Positions 18,030 through 26,151 of a stretch of 64,000 nt of DNA are shown here, piece by piece. The position numbers and the translations under genes are program-made. A model generated the notes under the pieces. That model was given only the letters and a program-made list of their open reading frames with translations, had not been told where the DNA came from and did not search any database. Origin of the DNA: Leucobacter luti (lineage in GTDB: Bacteria > Actinomycetota > Actinomycetes > Actinomycetales > Microbacteriaceae); contig NZ_CP080492.1 of assembly GCF_019464495.1 (NCBI RefSeq), forward strand, positions 3,162,001-3,226,000, in the 5' to 3' direction. Each line of letters begins with the position of its first letter. Position 1 is the stretch's first letter.

Positions 18030-19007
18030 ATGAGTACGATCGAGATGGCGGGGCAGAAGAAGCTCGTCTTGATTTCGGGCCGGGCATACCCCGAGCTCGC
18101 CGAGCAGGTGGCCGCCGAACTTGGCGCCGAACTCGTCCCAACTGACGCACGTACGTTTGCCAACGGTGAGCTGTACGCGCGCTTCGATGAGAGCGTCCGC
18201 GGCTCCGACGCGTTTGTCATCCAGTCGCACACGAACCCGATCAATGAGTGGCTCATGGAGCAACTCATTATCGTTGACGCACTGAAGCGAGCTTCGGCGA
18301 AGCGCATAACCGTCGTAGCGCCGTTCTACCCCTATTCGCGCCAGGACAAGAAGGGCCGCGGGCGCGAGCCGATTTCGGCCCGACTGGTGGCTGACCTGTT
18401 CAAGACCGCTGGCGCCGACCGCATCATGTCGGTGGATCTGCACGCCCCGCAGATCCAGGGGTTCTTCGATGGTCCGCTCGACCACCTGTTCGCCATGCCG
18501 GTGTTGCTGGCACACTTCCAGAAGCATCTCACCCGTGACGACCTCACAGTCGTATCTCCGGATATGGGCCGCGTGCGCGTCGCCGATGTGTGGAGCGATC
18601 GCCTCGGGGCTCCGCTTGCGATTATTCACAAGCGCCGCGACCCCTCGGTCGCAAACCAGGCGTCCGTGCACGGCATCGTCGGAGATGTGAAGGATCGCTG
18701 GTGCCTCATGGTCGACGACATGATCGACACGGGTGGCACGATCTCGAAGGCTGCTGAAGCTTTGAAAGAAGCAGGGGCGCGTGGTGTCACGATTGCGGCG
18801 ACGCACGCGATCTTCTCGGGCAAGGCTGTCGAGTACCTGTCAGCCGACTTCATCGACCAGGTCGTCGTCACGGACACGCTGCCCGTGCCAGAGGAGAAGC
18901 GCTTTGACAAGCTGACCGTGCTGTCAATTGCCCCGCTGCTCGCCAAGGCGATCCACGAGGTCTTCGAAGACGGTTCCGTCACCAGTATGTTCGAGGGCGC
19001 TGCCTAA
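18030..19007 (+). CDS. prs: Ribose-phosphate pyrophosphokinase
   Basis: A 325-residue PRPP synthetase (ribose-5-phosphate + ATP to PRPP + AMP), feeding nucleotide, histidine and tryptophan synthesis. The ATP/regulatory segment YPYSRQDKKGRGREPISA and the PRPP loop VDDMIDTGGTISKAA are intact. Probably cotranscribed with glmU and ended by a strong hairpin. The ribosome site before the ATG is weak (GAGGA about 15 bases away); an ATG five codons in (MAGQKK) is a possible alternative start. Confidence 0.96.
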   Translation: MSTIEMAGQKKLVLISGRAYPELAEQVAAELGAELVPTDARTFANGELYARFDESVRGSDAFVIQSHTNPINEWLMEQLIIVDALKRASAKRITVVAPFYPYSRQDKKGRGREPISARLVADLFKTAGADRIMSVDLHAPQIQGFFDGPLDHLFAMPVLLAHFQKHLTRDDLTVVSPDMGRVRVADVWSDRLGAPLAIIHKRRDPSVANQASVHGIVGDVKDRWCLMVDDMIDTGGTISKAAEALKEAGARGVTIAATHAIFSGKAVEYLSADFIDQVVVTDTLPVPEEKRFDKLTVLSIAPLLAKAIHEVFEDGSVTSMFEGAA

Positions 19008-19024
19008 GCTCCGCTCGCACGCCC

Positions 19025-19062
19025 GCAGAACGCCCGCCTCCCCAGGGAGGCGGGCGTTCTGC
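19025..19062 (+). terminator. Terminator of prs
   Basis: Near-perfect 17-18 base stem (GCAGAACGCCCGCCTCC pairing with its complement) with a tiny loop, 18 bases after the prs stop. No U tract. Confidence 0.85.
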
Positions 19063-19185
19063 ATGTGCGCTGTGGATCGCCACCGCCTACGGGAGCGATG
19101 CGGCTTCTGCGGCGCAGCGAGGCAATGTCAGCCTCGGTACGTTCCGCTGAAATCCTGGCGGCAATGATACGTTCCGGCGTCACGG

Positions 19186-19350
19186 GTGCTCGTGGCCCTG
19201 GCGGTGCTGGCGCTGGTGCTGGTGGTGCTGGTGCTGGTGCTGGTGATGGTGATGGTGATGGTGCTGGTGGTGGTGGTGCTGGCGGTGCTGGCGGTGCTGG
19301 TGCTGCTGGCGCTCGTGCTCGCGGTGCTGGTGCTGGTGCTGGTGGTGCTG
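19186..19350. repeat. GGTGCT/GGTGAT microsatellite in the gap between prs and an APC permease
   Basis: About 165 bases built from GGTGCT, GGTGAT, GGTGGT and GGCGCT hexamers. It fills the only gap longer than 300 bases (19,008-19,424) and is bracketed by the terminators of the two convergent genes. All three plus frames stay open as (GA)n, (LV)n-type strings and the minus strand as His/Gln strings; none has a family match or a ribosome site, so no gene is called. Frequent GG pairs could support weak two-tier G-quadruplexes. Confidence 0.9.
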
Positions 19351-19361
19351 GGAACAGCTGA

Positions 19362-19394
19362 CCCCCGGGCGACGTGGGTACGTCGCGCCGGGGG
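19362..19394 (-). terminator. Terminator of the 19.4 kb APC permease
   Basis: CCCCCGGGCGACGT pairs with ACGTCGC-CCGGGGG (one bulged G) around GGGT, 30 bases after the minus-strand stop. Confidence 0.8.
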
Positions 19395-19424
19395 CCAAGG
19401 CGTCGGGCAGGGGCAGCGTGGCAG

Positions 19425-20963
19425 TTAGTGCCCGGCCTCCACCACGTCGACGAGCTCCGTGCCGTACGCGCCCGGCTCCGTTCCGTGGCCGATCTGGCGA
19501 TAGATCTCCGGTCGCTTGGCCTTGATGATCAGCGCCCAGACGATACCGATGATGCCGGCTGCGAAGATCATGCCAGGCAACACGAATGTCGATGCATCCG
19601 GCTCCGTCTGCCCCAGCATGAGCTGGAAGTTCATGAGGATCATCACGAATACCCAGAGCAACGCGATTCCGGAGACCACGGGGGCCACCATGCGCGTCCA
19701 CGCGCTGACCCCGCGGGGATCCTTGCGGAAGAATCCGATCACCGCGGCAGCAATCACGGCCATGAGGAGCACGAGGCCCATGGCCCCGGTGTTCGTCAGC
19801 CAGGTGAACATGGTGAGCACTGGGTAGAGGAACGCCGAATCGCCAAGCGCAGCGGCCCCACCGAACGCGTCACCAGCGAGCGCGAAACCGATCACCACGA
19901 CAAGCGCGATGATCGTCTGTGCGACTGAGCCTGCCCAGGGCGCGCCCGCGCGAGAGGTGCGCGAAAACCAGGTGGGCAGCACTCCCTCGCGGCCGAGCGA
20001 GAAGAAGTACCGGGCGACCGCATTGTGAAATGACTGTTGTGCGGCGAACAGGCTCGTGAGGAAGAGCAGCGTCATGATGTCGGCAAACAGCACGCCAACC
20101 TGGTCGGTCATGAACACGAACATCAGGTCGGGGCCAGCTTCTTGTGAGGCGGCCACGATCTGGGACGGCCCGATGCCGACGGAGAATGCCCAGGCGCTGA
20201 ACGCGTAGAACACGCCGATGATGGCGACCGCAGCGTAGGTCGCGCGAGGTACCGTTCGTTTCGGATCCTTTGCTTCCTCGCCGTAGATTGCTGCACCTTC
20301 GAAGCCCATGAACGCGGCGACTCCGAACACGAGGATGATGCCGAGCGCTGGCCCAAAGAGCGCAGTGGGATTGAGTGCTGCGGTCGAGACACCTTCGGGA
20401 GCTGCGCCGATCGCGACAATGTCGAAGATGATCACGACGAGGAACTCAAGCCCAACGAGGGCGCCGAGGACTTTCGCCGAGAGATCAACGCGGTTGACTC
20501 CGAGTACACCAACGAGCACGATGCACAGAAGGATCCAGAGCCACCATGGGGAGCTGATACCGAGCTTGGCTTCGAGGAACATGGACAGTTGGAAACCGAA
20601 CAGTCCGTAAATGCCGATCTGCATGGCGTTGTACGAGACGAGTGCGATGAGCGAAGCTCCGACGCCGAGCGGGCGACTCAGCCCCTGCGAGATGTACGCG
20701 TAGAAGGCTCCCGCATTCGTAATGTGACGGCCCATCGCCGTGAAGCCGACGGCGAATACGGTGAGGATCACGGCAATCAGAAGAAAGCCCAGAGGCACGC
20801 CGAGAGACTCGGTGACCGCAAACGACGTCGTCACGCCGCCTGCGACGACGGTCAGCGGCGCGGAGGCGGCGATGATCATCAGGGTGATCGCAGGGACGCC
20901 CAGCGTGCGGCGACTGAGGCCCGGATCCTGTGACGCGCGTGGCGTCTGTGAAGTGGTGGTCAT
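19425..20963 (-). CDS. APC-family amino acid/amine permease
   Basis: A 512-residue, 12-14 helix APC permease of the group often annotated as amino acid or putrescine-type permease. The opening IIAASAPLTVVAGGVTTSFA and FMGFEGAAIYGEEAKDPKRT are typical. GGGAGGGA stands upstream of the ATG at 20963. It has a similar fold and near-identical motif set to the permease at 22.5 kb (SAAAPLTVVVSGAATSF; GFESTAIYAEEAKRPERT), so the two are paralogues flanking a P1 peptidase. Substrate unknown; amino acids released by the peptidase are a natural guess. Confidence 0.85.
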   Translation of the reverse strand: MTTTSQTPRASQDPGLSRRTLGVPAITLMIIAASAPLTVVAGGVTTSFAVTESLGVPLGFLLIAVILTVFAVGFTAMGRHITNAGAFYAYISQGLSRPLGVGASLIALVSYNAMQIGIYGLFGFQLSMFLEAKLGISSPWWLWILLCIVLVGVLGVNRVDLSAKVLGALVGLEFLVVIIFDIVAIGAAPEGVSTAALNPTALFGPALGIILVFGVAAFMGFEGAAIYGEEAKDPKRTVPRATYAAVAIIGVFYAFSAWAFSVGIGPSQIVAASQEAGPDLMFVFMTDQVGVLFADIMTLLFLTSLFAAQQSFHNAVARYFFSLGREGVLPTWFSRTSRAGAPWAGSVAQTIIALVVVIGFALAGDAFGGAAALGDSAFLYPVLTMFTWLTNTGAMGLVLLMAVIAAAVIGFFRKDPRGVSAWTRMVAPVVSGIALLWVFVMILMNFQLMLGQTEPDASTFVLPGMIFAAGIIGIVWALIIKAKRPEIYRQIGHGTEPGAYGTELVDVVEAGH

Positions 20964-21098
20964 GTGGTTTCCCTCCCGGTCTTGCAGCGTTGCCGACCTG
21001 TGCCAGCTTCGGCGCTGACGGCACATGACGTTGAGTCTAAGTTCGGGTGCGAGGGAGGAGAAGCTCGAAGCTGTGCCGTGCGCGCACGGGCCATGACT

Positions 21099-21138
21099 CC
21101 CCGCGCAGGGCTATCCAAATGGATAACTCTGCGCGGGG
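21099..21138 (-). terminator. Terminator of the P1 peptidase gene
   Basis: CCCCGCGCAG pairs with CTGCGCGGGG, with an inner TATCC/GGATA stem and AAAT loop, 25 bases after the minus-strand stop. Confidence 0.75.
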
Positions 21139-21163
21139 ATTCGTCACAGTGAGGTGCAGCGCC

Positions 21164-22429
21164 CTAGGGGGTGAACGCCGCGCGGACTTCTTCGTGGGGG
21201 AGCGCAAAACTCTCATGGCCATCTCGTCCGATGGTGTCGCGCGCAGCTACGAGCGCGTTGACCACGGCTTCCTCGGTGGCCTCCACGACCGCCGCGAAGA
21301 AGGGATCAATGCTGCCCCACGCAACGTGTTCGAGCTTCTCGGTGACGACCGTATCGCCGCCCATTCGTGAGCTCATCCCGCCGCTGTTGGCGGTCGAGAA
21401 TGCCAGGAAGATGTCGCCGGAAAAATGACTCCCCGTCGTTCCAGTCCGCGCGAGGCCGAGTGGAACGCGACGAGCGAGCGCGCGGCATTGATCTGGGAGC
21501 AGCGGCGCATCAGTGGCAACAATCACGATCACACTTCCTGCGCCGGGGGTGGCGCGACTGTGGGATCCTGCACCTGAGGTGGATCCAGCACCTGAGGTGG
21601 ATCCTGCACCTGAGGTGGATCCAGCCCTGGCGTGAGAACTGGGCTCTGCGAGGGTGTTCGTCCCGCCGCCTGAGCTGCCGCCGTCCGCGCCCGCCGCGAG
21701 GTCCCGCTGGAACCAGTCATCCGTTTCCATGGTGTTCGGTGCCTGTGACTCGCGGCCGAGTGGACGGCCGAGGACCCGAAGCTCATTCCGAGAGCCGAAG
21801 TTCGCCTGCAGCAGCACGCCAACGGTCCACGACTGCTCGCCGGATCCCACCACCCGAGACGCCGTGCCGGTTCCGCCCTTGAAGCCGTAGCAGTTCATGC
21901 CGGTGCCGCCGCCAACGTTGCCCTCGGGCACGGGCCCCGTTGCCGCGCCGTCAAGTGCGCGAGCGGCATGTTCTGGCTGCACAATGTCTGCGTTGATCGA
22001 GTTGAGATAGCCGTCCCAGGTTTCGCCAACAACCGGGAGCATCCAAGCTGCTGCAGTGGCGGCGTGGTGCGCGGCCATCCACTCATCGATGCCACGGTGT
22101 ACGGCACCCACAGCGTGTGAGTTCGTGATGGCGATCGGGGCCTGCAGCTGCCCGGACTCCTCAATCCAGCTGCGGCCGGTGAGCTCACCATTTCCGTTGA
22201 GCACTGCGATTCCCGCCGCGCATGGCGACCCTGCGCCTGCTTTGCCTCGCGGCAGAATCGCAGTGACGCCGGTGCGTGCAACGACGGGGGCGTCGCTCGC
22301 GAGTGTGAGCAGGCCAACTTCGAGGCCGGGCACATCAGTGATCGCGTTCCAGGCTCCGGGGGTCCCATCGAAGGGAACTCCAAGATCCCGCGCTCGCGGA
22401 CCGTGGCCTGATTGCTCAACATTGAACAT
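21164..22429 (-). CDS. P1-family (S58, DmpA-like) autoproteolytic aminopeptidase
   Basis: A 421-residue Ntn-fold-like peptidase of the DmpA/BapA family, which cleaves D-amino acid or beta-peptide N-termini and activates itself by Gly-Ser cleavage. Family motifs: TDVPGLEVGLLTL, GNVGGGTGMNCYGFKGGTGT, and the nucleophile segment GAG-S-VIVIVATDAPLLPDQ (Ser near residue 299; DmpA uses Ser250). A low-complexity insertion of about 50 residues lies immediately before the cleavage site and includes in-frame SGAGST repeats. The ATG at 22429 is preferred over a TTG four codons upstream. Divergent from an APC permease, with a palindrome overlapping its own start codon. Confidence 0.87.
   Translation of the reverse strand: MFNVEQSGHGPRARDLGVPFDGTPGAWNAITDVPGLEVGLLTLASDAPVVARTGVTAILPRGKAGAGSPCAAGIAVLNGNGELTGRSWIEESGQLQAPIAITNSHAVGAVHRGIDEWMAAHHAATAAAWMLPVVGETWDGYLNSINADIVQPEHAARALDGAATGPVPEGNVGGGTGMNCYGFKGGTGTASRVVGSGEQSWTVGVLLQANFGSRNELRVLGRPLGRESQAPNTMETDDWFQRDLAAGADGGSSGGGTNTLAEPSSHARAGSTSGAGSTSGAGSTSGAGSHSRATPGAGSVIVIVATDAPLLPDQCRALARRVPLGLARTGTTGSHFSGDIFLAFSTANSGGMSSRMGGDTVVTEKLEHVAWGSIDPFFAAVVEATEEAVVNALVAARDTIGRDGHESFALPHEEVRAAFTP
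21563..21626 (-). repeat. 18-base in-frame tandem repeat in the P1 peptidase gene
   Basis: Units GGATCC(T/A)GCACCTGAGGT start at 21563, 21581 and 21599, with a partial fourth at 21617. On the coding strand each encodes Thr-Ser-Gly-Ala-Gly-Ser. The last unit ends ten residues before the predicted autocleavage site, itself Gly-Ala-Gly-Ser. Confidence 0.9.
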
Positions 22430-22436
22430 TGTTCTA
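22422..22436. promoter_or_regulatory. Palindromic operator candidate over the P1 peptidase start codon
   Basis: TTGAACATTGTTCTA contains the perfect 11-base palindrome GAACA-T-TGTTC and covers the start codon of the minus-strand gene. A related copy lies 54 bases away. Confidence 0.5.
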
Positions 22437-22475
22437 TCCAATCACTTATGTCTAGACTACGAAACGCAGCCTGTA

Positions 22476-22490
22476 TTGAACGCTGTTTGA
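22476..22490. promoter_or_regulatory. Second operator candidate in the 22.4 kb divergent promoter
   Basis: TTGAACGCTGTTTGA matches the first site at 11 of 15 positions, and a TGTTCA half-site follows at about 22495. The arrangement suggests one repressor controlling the peptidase and the divergent permease; the TetR gene at 24.1 kb is the nearest candidate. Confidence 0.45.
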
Positions 22491-22539
22491 CTAGTGTTCA
22501 CGATCCTATCGGATTGTTTCCCCAGACAAAGGAGTCACC

Positions 22540-24051
22540 ATGTCCGCCCAACCCAGCACGAGTGCCGCGGCACGAGGCTCGGACTCTTCCAAACTCGCAG
22601 CCGGCCGTCTCGGTACCTGGGACATTATCTTCTTCGTGGTATCGGCAGCGGCGCCACTCACTGTCGTCGTCAGTGGTGCCGCAACCTCGTTCCGTCTCGG
22701 AGGTCTGGGTGCTCCCGGCGCGCTCCTGTTCAGCGGCGTCGTGCTCATCTTCTTCGCGCTTGGCTTCACCGCAATGTCGCGGAGCGTGCGCAACGCTGGA
22801 GCATTTTACGCATATGTCTCCCGCGGCCTCGGCAAGCCCGTCGGCCTGGGCGTTTCTTCCGTCACGGTGTTCGCCTACATCGCACTGGTGATCTCGTTTT
22901 ACGGATTCATCGGGTTCTTCGCGCAGTTCACGTTTGCCGAGCTGCTCGGGATCGACCTGCCCTGGGGAGTGTGGTCACTGCTGGCGGTCGCGATCGTCGC
23001 ATTCCTGGGGTATCGGAAGATCGACGTGGGAGCGAAAGTGCTTGCGGTGCTCCTGACGCTCGAAGTCGCGATCTTGCTCGTGCTCGCCGCCGCCACGATC
23101 ATCAACGGCGGTCCCGAGCCCTGGAGCGCGGCGCCGTTCAGCCCGGCGAACGTCTTCTTTGCTCCCACAGCCGGCGCACTGTTCGTGGTCGGCTTCGGCG
23201 CGTACCTTGGTTTTGAAAGCACGGCGATCTACGCCGAGGAAGCGAAACGCCCTGAGCGCACCATTCCGCGGGCCACCATCATCGCCGTCGTCTTCCTCGC
23301 GCTGTTCTATGCGTTCTCGTTCTGGATCCTTACCGTAGCGTTCGGTGTCGACGGAGTCATTGCACTTGCGCAGGGCGACTCGTTCGAGACGATGGTTATT
23401 GACGGCACCGAGCAACTCGCAGGGTATTGGGCTGGGTACGTGATGAAGATTCTGATTGTGACGAGCTTTTTCGCGTGTGTCCTGTCGTTTCACAACGCGT
23501 GCACTCGCTACCTGTTCGCGCTCGGGCGCGAGGGCCTGCTGCCGCGCGTTCTGGGGCGTACAACGGCGAAGGAGCAGTCGCCGGCCGTCGCGAGCCTGAC
23601 GCTCTCCGTGTGCTCCGCACTCGGCGTGGTGATTGCGATCGTCGTCGGCGCCGACCCATTCCTGGGCCTCGCGCTCTGGACGTACGCGACGGGGGTCCAG
23701 GGACTGGTGTTCGCACAAGCACTCGCCGCCATCGCTGTGGTCTGGTACTTCCTGCGTGATCGGCGCGGGCACGGCGTCTTCCGTGTGGTGGTGGCCCCGA
23801 TTATCGGTGCCATTGGCCTGGCCACCGGCTACACGCTGATCGTCACGAACTTCGAGGTCGTGACGGGTCTCCAGGGTCCCATCAACCAGGTGTTACTCCT
23901 GCCAACTCCGATCTTGTTCTTCGGGGGCATCATCGTCGGACTCATCCTCAAGTCACGCAAACCGGAGTACTACGCCGGACTCACCGAATCGGTCCAGGTG
24001 CAGCAGGTGGCGGCGGCGGACGAACCTCGGTCCGGCTCTCGGGCAGAGTGA
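22540..24051 (+). CDS. APC-family amino acid/amine permease
   Basis: A 503-residue APC permease, paralogous to the one at 19.4 kb: shared opening SAAAPLTVVVSGAATSF, NAGAFYAYVSRGLGKPVGLG, GFESTAIYAEEAKRPERT and LSFHNACTRYLFALGREGLLP. AAAGGAG sits six bases before the ATG. It is divergent from the P1 peptidase and followed 34 bases later by a TetR gene, so uptake and peptide hydrolysis are probably co-regulated. Substrate not readable from sequence. Confidence 0.86.
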   Translation: MSAQPSTSAAARGSDSSKLAAGRLGTWDIIFFVVSAAAPLTVVVSGAATSFRLGGLGAPGALLFSGVVLIFFALGFTAMSRSVRNAGAFYAYVSRGLGKPVGLGVSSVTVFAYIALVISFYGFIGFFAQFTFAELLGIDLPWGVWSLLAVAIVAFLGYRKIDVGAKVLAVLLTLEVAILLVLAAATIINGGPEPWSAAPFSPANVFFAPTAGALFVVGFGAYLGFESTAIYAEEAKRPERTIPRATIIAVVFLALFYAFSFWILTVAFGVDGVIALAQGDSFETMVIDGTEQLAGYWAGYVMKILIVTSFFACVLSFHNACTRYLFALGREGLLPRVLGRTTAKEQSPAVASLTLSVCSALGVVIAIVVGADPFLGLALWTYATGVQGLVFAQALAAIAVVWYFLRDRRGHGVFRVVVAPIIGAIGLATGYTLIVTNFEVVTGLQGPINQVLLLPTPILFFGGIIVGLILKSRKPEYYAGLTESVQVQQVAAADEPRSGSRAE

Positions 24052-24085
24052 TCCTGACGAGACGCAATGCCATAGGCTGGGCCAC

Positions 24086-24733
24086 ATGAATGCGACCGCG
24101 CGGCGCCGCCTGGAACGCCGGGATGAGATCATCCGGGCGTTCTGGCGGGTCGCGCGAACGCGGCCACGCGGCGGCGTGAACGTCCGGGCCGTCGCTGCCG
24201 AGGCGGCTATGAGCCCGGCCAACGTGCTGCACTACTTCTCGAGCCTGAATGAGCTTCAGATGACCGCACTGGCCGGTGCGATGGAACAGTTCGCCGATCG
24301 CAGGCAGGCAATTCTTGACGCCCAGGAATCCGCAAGCTGGCGGATCGCAGCCATGATCCAGGCCGGCGTGCCCGACACTATTAGCGACGAATTGCGGCAC
24401 GTCTATGAAAGCGTTCCGATCCTTGCCGACCACCCGGAGTATCTGCCAGCACACCGCGCACTCGTCGAGCGGCAGATCATGCTTTATCGCGCCCTCATCG
24501 AAATTGGGGCAGGCCTGGGGGAGTTCGCGCTCGCCTCGCCGCCTGGCATGATTGCGCGCAACTTGGTTGCGCTCGAGGACGCATACGATTTATACCCGCT
24601 GATCGGAGACCGTACCCCGCGAGAGGAATGCCGCGCCGCTGTGCGGAGCTACGCCGAACTCGCGCTCGGGCTCGCTCCGGGCGCACTCGCCGCGGTCGCT
24701 GCGCCTCCGCAGCCCCTCAGTCCTGGCGAGTAG
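24086..24733 (+). CDS. TetR-family regulator
   Basis: A 215-residue TetR protein: HTH over about residues 10-60 (RRDEIIRAFWRVARTRPRGG, then AVAAEAAMSPANVLHYFSSL), helical C-terminal domain typical of the BetI/YcdC-type group. It follows the APC permease on the same strand and probably controls it, the TTGAAC-type operators upstream being the natural binding sites. Confidence 0.83.
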   Translation: MNATARRRLERRDEIIRAFWRVARTRPRGGVNVRAVAAEAAMSPANVLHYFSSLNELQMTALAGAMEQFADRRQAILDAQESASWRIAAMIQAGVPDTISDELRHVYESVPILADHPEYLPAHRALVERQIMLYRALIEIGAGLGEFALASPPGMIARNLVALEDAYDLYPLIGDRTPREECRAAVRSYAELALGLAPGALAAVAAPPQPLSPGE

Positions 24734-24751
24734 GCCCGATACCCGCGTCGA

Positions 24752-24802
24752 AACAACACACATCGGGGCTTCAGTATGCCTGAAACCCCGATGTGCGTTG
24801 TT
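24752..24802. terminator. Bidirectional terminator between TetR and hpaD
   Basis: Long hairpin: AACAAC, CACATCGGGG and TTCAG pair with CTGAA, CCCCGATGTG and GTTGTT, with two single-base interruptions. It ends both the plus-strand TetR gene and the minus-strand hpa operon. Confidence 0.85.
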
Positions 24803-24853
24803 CTGGTGAGACCGCTCGCGCTGGCAGTGCCTGCGCGGAAGGCGGTGCGCGAG

Positions 24854-25996
24854 TTACAGCGTGTTGCCGAGTTTGAAACCCTTGTCGCCATCGGCGTCGC
24901 GCGTGTAGGAGAACCCGTCGGCGCCGATGGTCACGGCCATCTCCGAGGTGTCAGTGCGGGCGATCACCGGCTGGGGGTTGCCGTCCAGATCGAGCACGAG
25001 TGAAGCTTCCGTGTACCAGGACGGGACGACGGGGTTGCCCCACCAGTCCCGGCGCTGGTTGTCGTGCACATCCCACGTCACCACCGGGTTGTCAGGGTCG
25101 CCCGTGTAGTAGTCCTGCGTGTAGATCTCGACGCGGTGGCCGTCCGGATCCAGGATGTACAGGTAGAACGCATTCGAGACGCCGTGGCGGCCCGGGCCCC
25201 GCTCGATGCGATCCGACATGCGGAGCGCGCCGAGCTTGTCGCAGATCGCGAGGATGTTGTGCTTCTCGTGTGTGGAGAACGCGACGTGGTGCATGCGCGG
25301 GCCATCGCCGCCCGTCGCTGCCGTGTCGTGCACGGTCGGCTTGCGGCGGAGCCAGGCCGCGTACACGGTACCCTCGTCGTCCTGGATGTCCTCCGTCACG
25401 CGGAAACCGAGATCCTGGTAGTGGCGCACGGCGCGCGGCACGTCAGGGGTGACCTGGTTGAAGTGATCGAGACGCACCAGCGCGCCGGGAGTGTAGAGAT
25501 CGTAGCGCCACGCGAGCCGCTCGACGTGCTCGACGTCGTAGAAGAACTCATACGGGAAACCGAGGGGATCCTCCACGCGCACCGAGTCGCCGATGCCCTT
25601 GGTGAAGCCGTCGACCTTGCGCTCAACGCGGCAGCCGAGCTCAGTGTAGAAGGCGACGGCCTTGTCGAGATCCTCTGGCGTGCGCACACGGTAGGAGAAC
25701 ACAGCGACCGCGGCGACGGGACCCTTGCGGAGCACGAGATTGTGGTGGATGAACTCCTCGAGCGAGCGGAGGTAGATCGCGTTCTCGTCTTCTTCTGTCA
25801 CGGTGAGTCCGAGCACATCGACGTAGAACGCGCGCGAGGCGGCAAGATCGGTGACCACGAGCTCCATGTACGCGCAGCGCAGGATGTCAGGAGCCTCGAC
25901 CGACGGAGTCGGGATCGGGTTCGTGGCATTGATGGGGGCTTCTTTGGTGACGTAGAAGCCGGAAGAAGTCTTCTGGCGACCTGCAAGTTCAGACAT
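24854..25996 (-). CDS. hpaD: Homoprotocatechuate (3,4-dihydroxyphenylacetate) 2,3-dioxygenase
   Basis: A 380-residue extradiol dioxygenase of the vicinal-oxygen-chelate type that opens the homoprotocatechuate ring to 5-carboxymethyl-2-hydroxymuconate semialdehyde. It closely follows the Brevibacterium fuscum enzyme (about 365 residues) with about 23 extra N-terminal residues. That enzyme's metal ligands H155, H214 and E267 match the His in VRLDHFNQVTPD, the His in GPRMHHVAFST and the Glu in GHRVEIYTQDYYTG; the second-sphere His is in TVHDTA. It is the last gene of the hpaG-GntR-hpaE-hpaD unit. The hydroxylase that makes its substrate (HpaBC) is not in the window. Confidence 0.95.
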   Translation of the reverse strand: MSELAGRQKTSSGFYVTKEAPINATNPIPTPSVEAPDILRCAYMELVVTDLAASRAFYVDVLGLTVTEEDENAIYLRSLEEFIHHNLVLRKGPVAAVAVFSYRVRTPEDLDKAVAFYTELGCRVERKVDGFTKGIGDSVRVEDPLGFPYEFFYDVEHVERLAWRYDLYTPGALVRLDHFNQVTPDVPRAVRHYQDLGFRVTEDIQDDEGTVYAAWLRRKPTVHDTAATGGDGPRMHHVAFSTHEKHNILAICDKLGALRMSDRIERGPGRHGVSNAFYLYILDPDGHRVEIYTQDYYTGDPDNPVVTWDVHDNQRRDWWGNPVVPSWYTEASLVLDLDGNPQPVIARTDTSEMAVTIGADGFSYTRDADGDKGFKLGNTL

Positions 25997-26111
25997 ATCT
26001 GAGTCCTAACAATCAATCTTGGGGTGGACCCGTGCGACGGAGCACGGGGTGAAAGGGCCTGCGAGTGGTTCGGGGCTACGGCCTCATCCGGTGCTGGATC
26101 AGGCTCAGAGC

Positions 26112-26146
26112 GCGGGATCCGGGAGCGCTGTGGCCCCGGATCCCGC
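26112..26146 (-). terminator. Hairpin after hpaE
   Basis: Perfect 12-base stem GCGGGATCCGGG / CCCGGATCCCGC with an 11-base loop, 5 bases after the hpaE stop. No U tract, so it may attenuate or protect the upstream mRNA rather than fully stop transcription into hpaD. Confidence 0.65.
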
Positions 26147-26151
26147 TTCGA

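Noticed and set aside
19065..19701. Gly/Ala-, Leu/Val- and His/Gln-rich open frames through the microsatellite
   Set aside because: They are translations of the same hexamer repeat in several frames, lie between two terminators and have no start signals.
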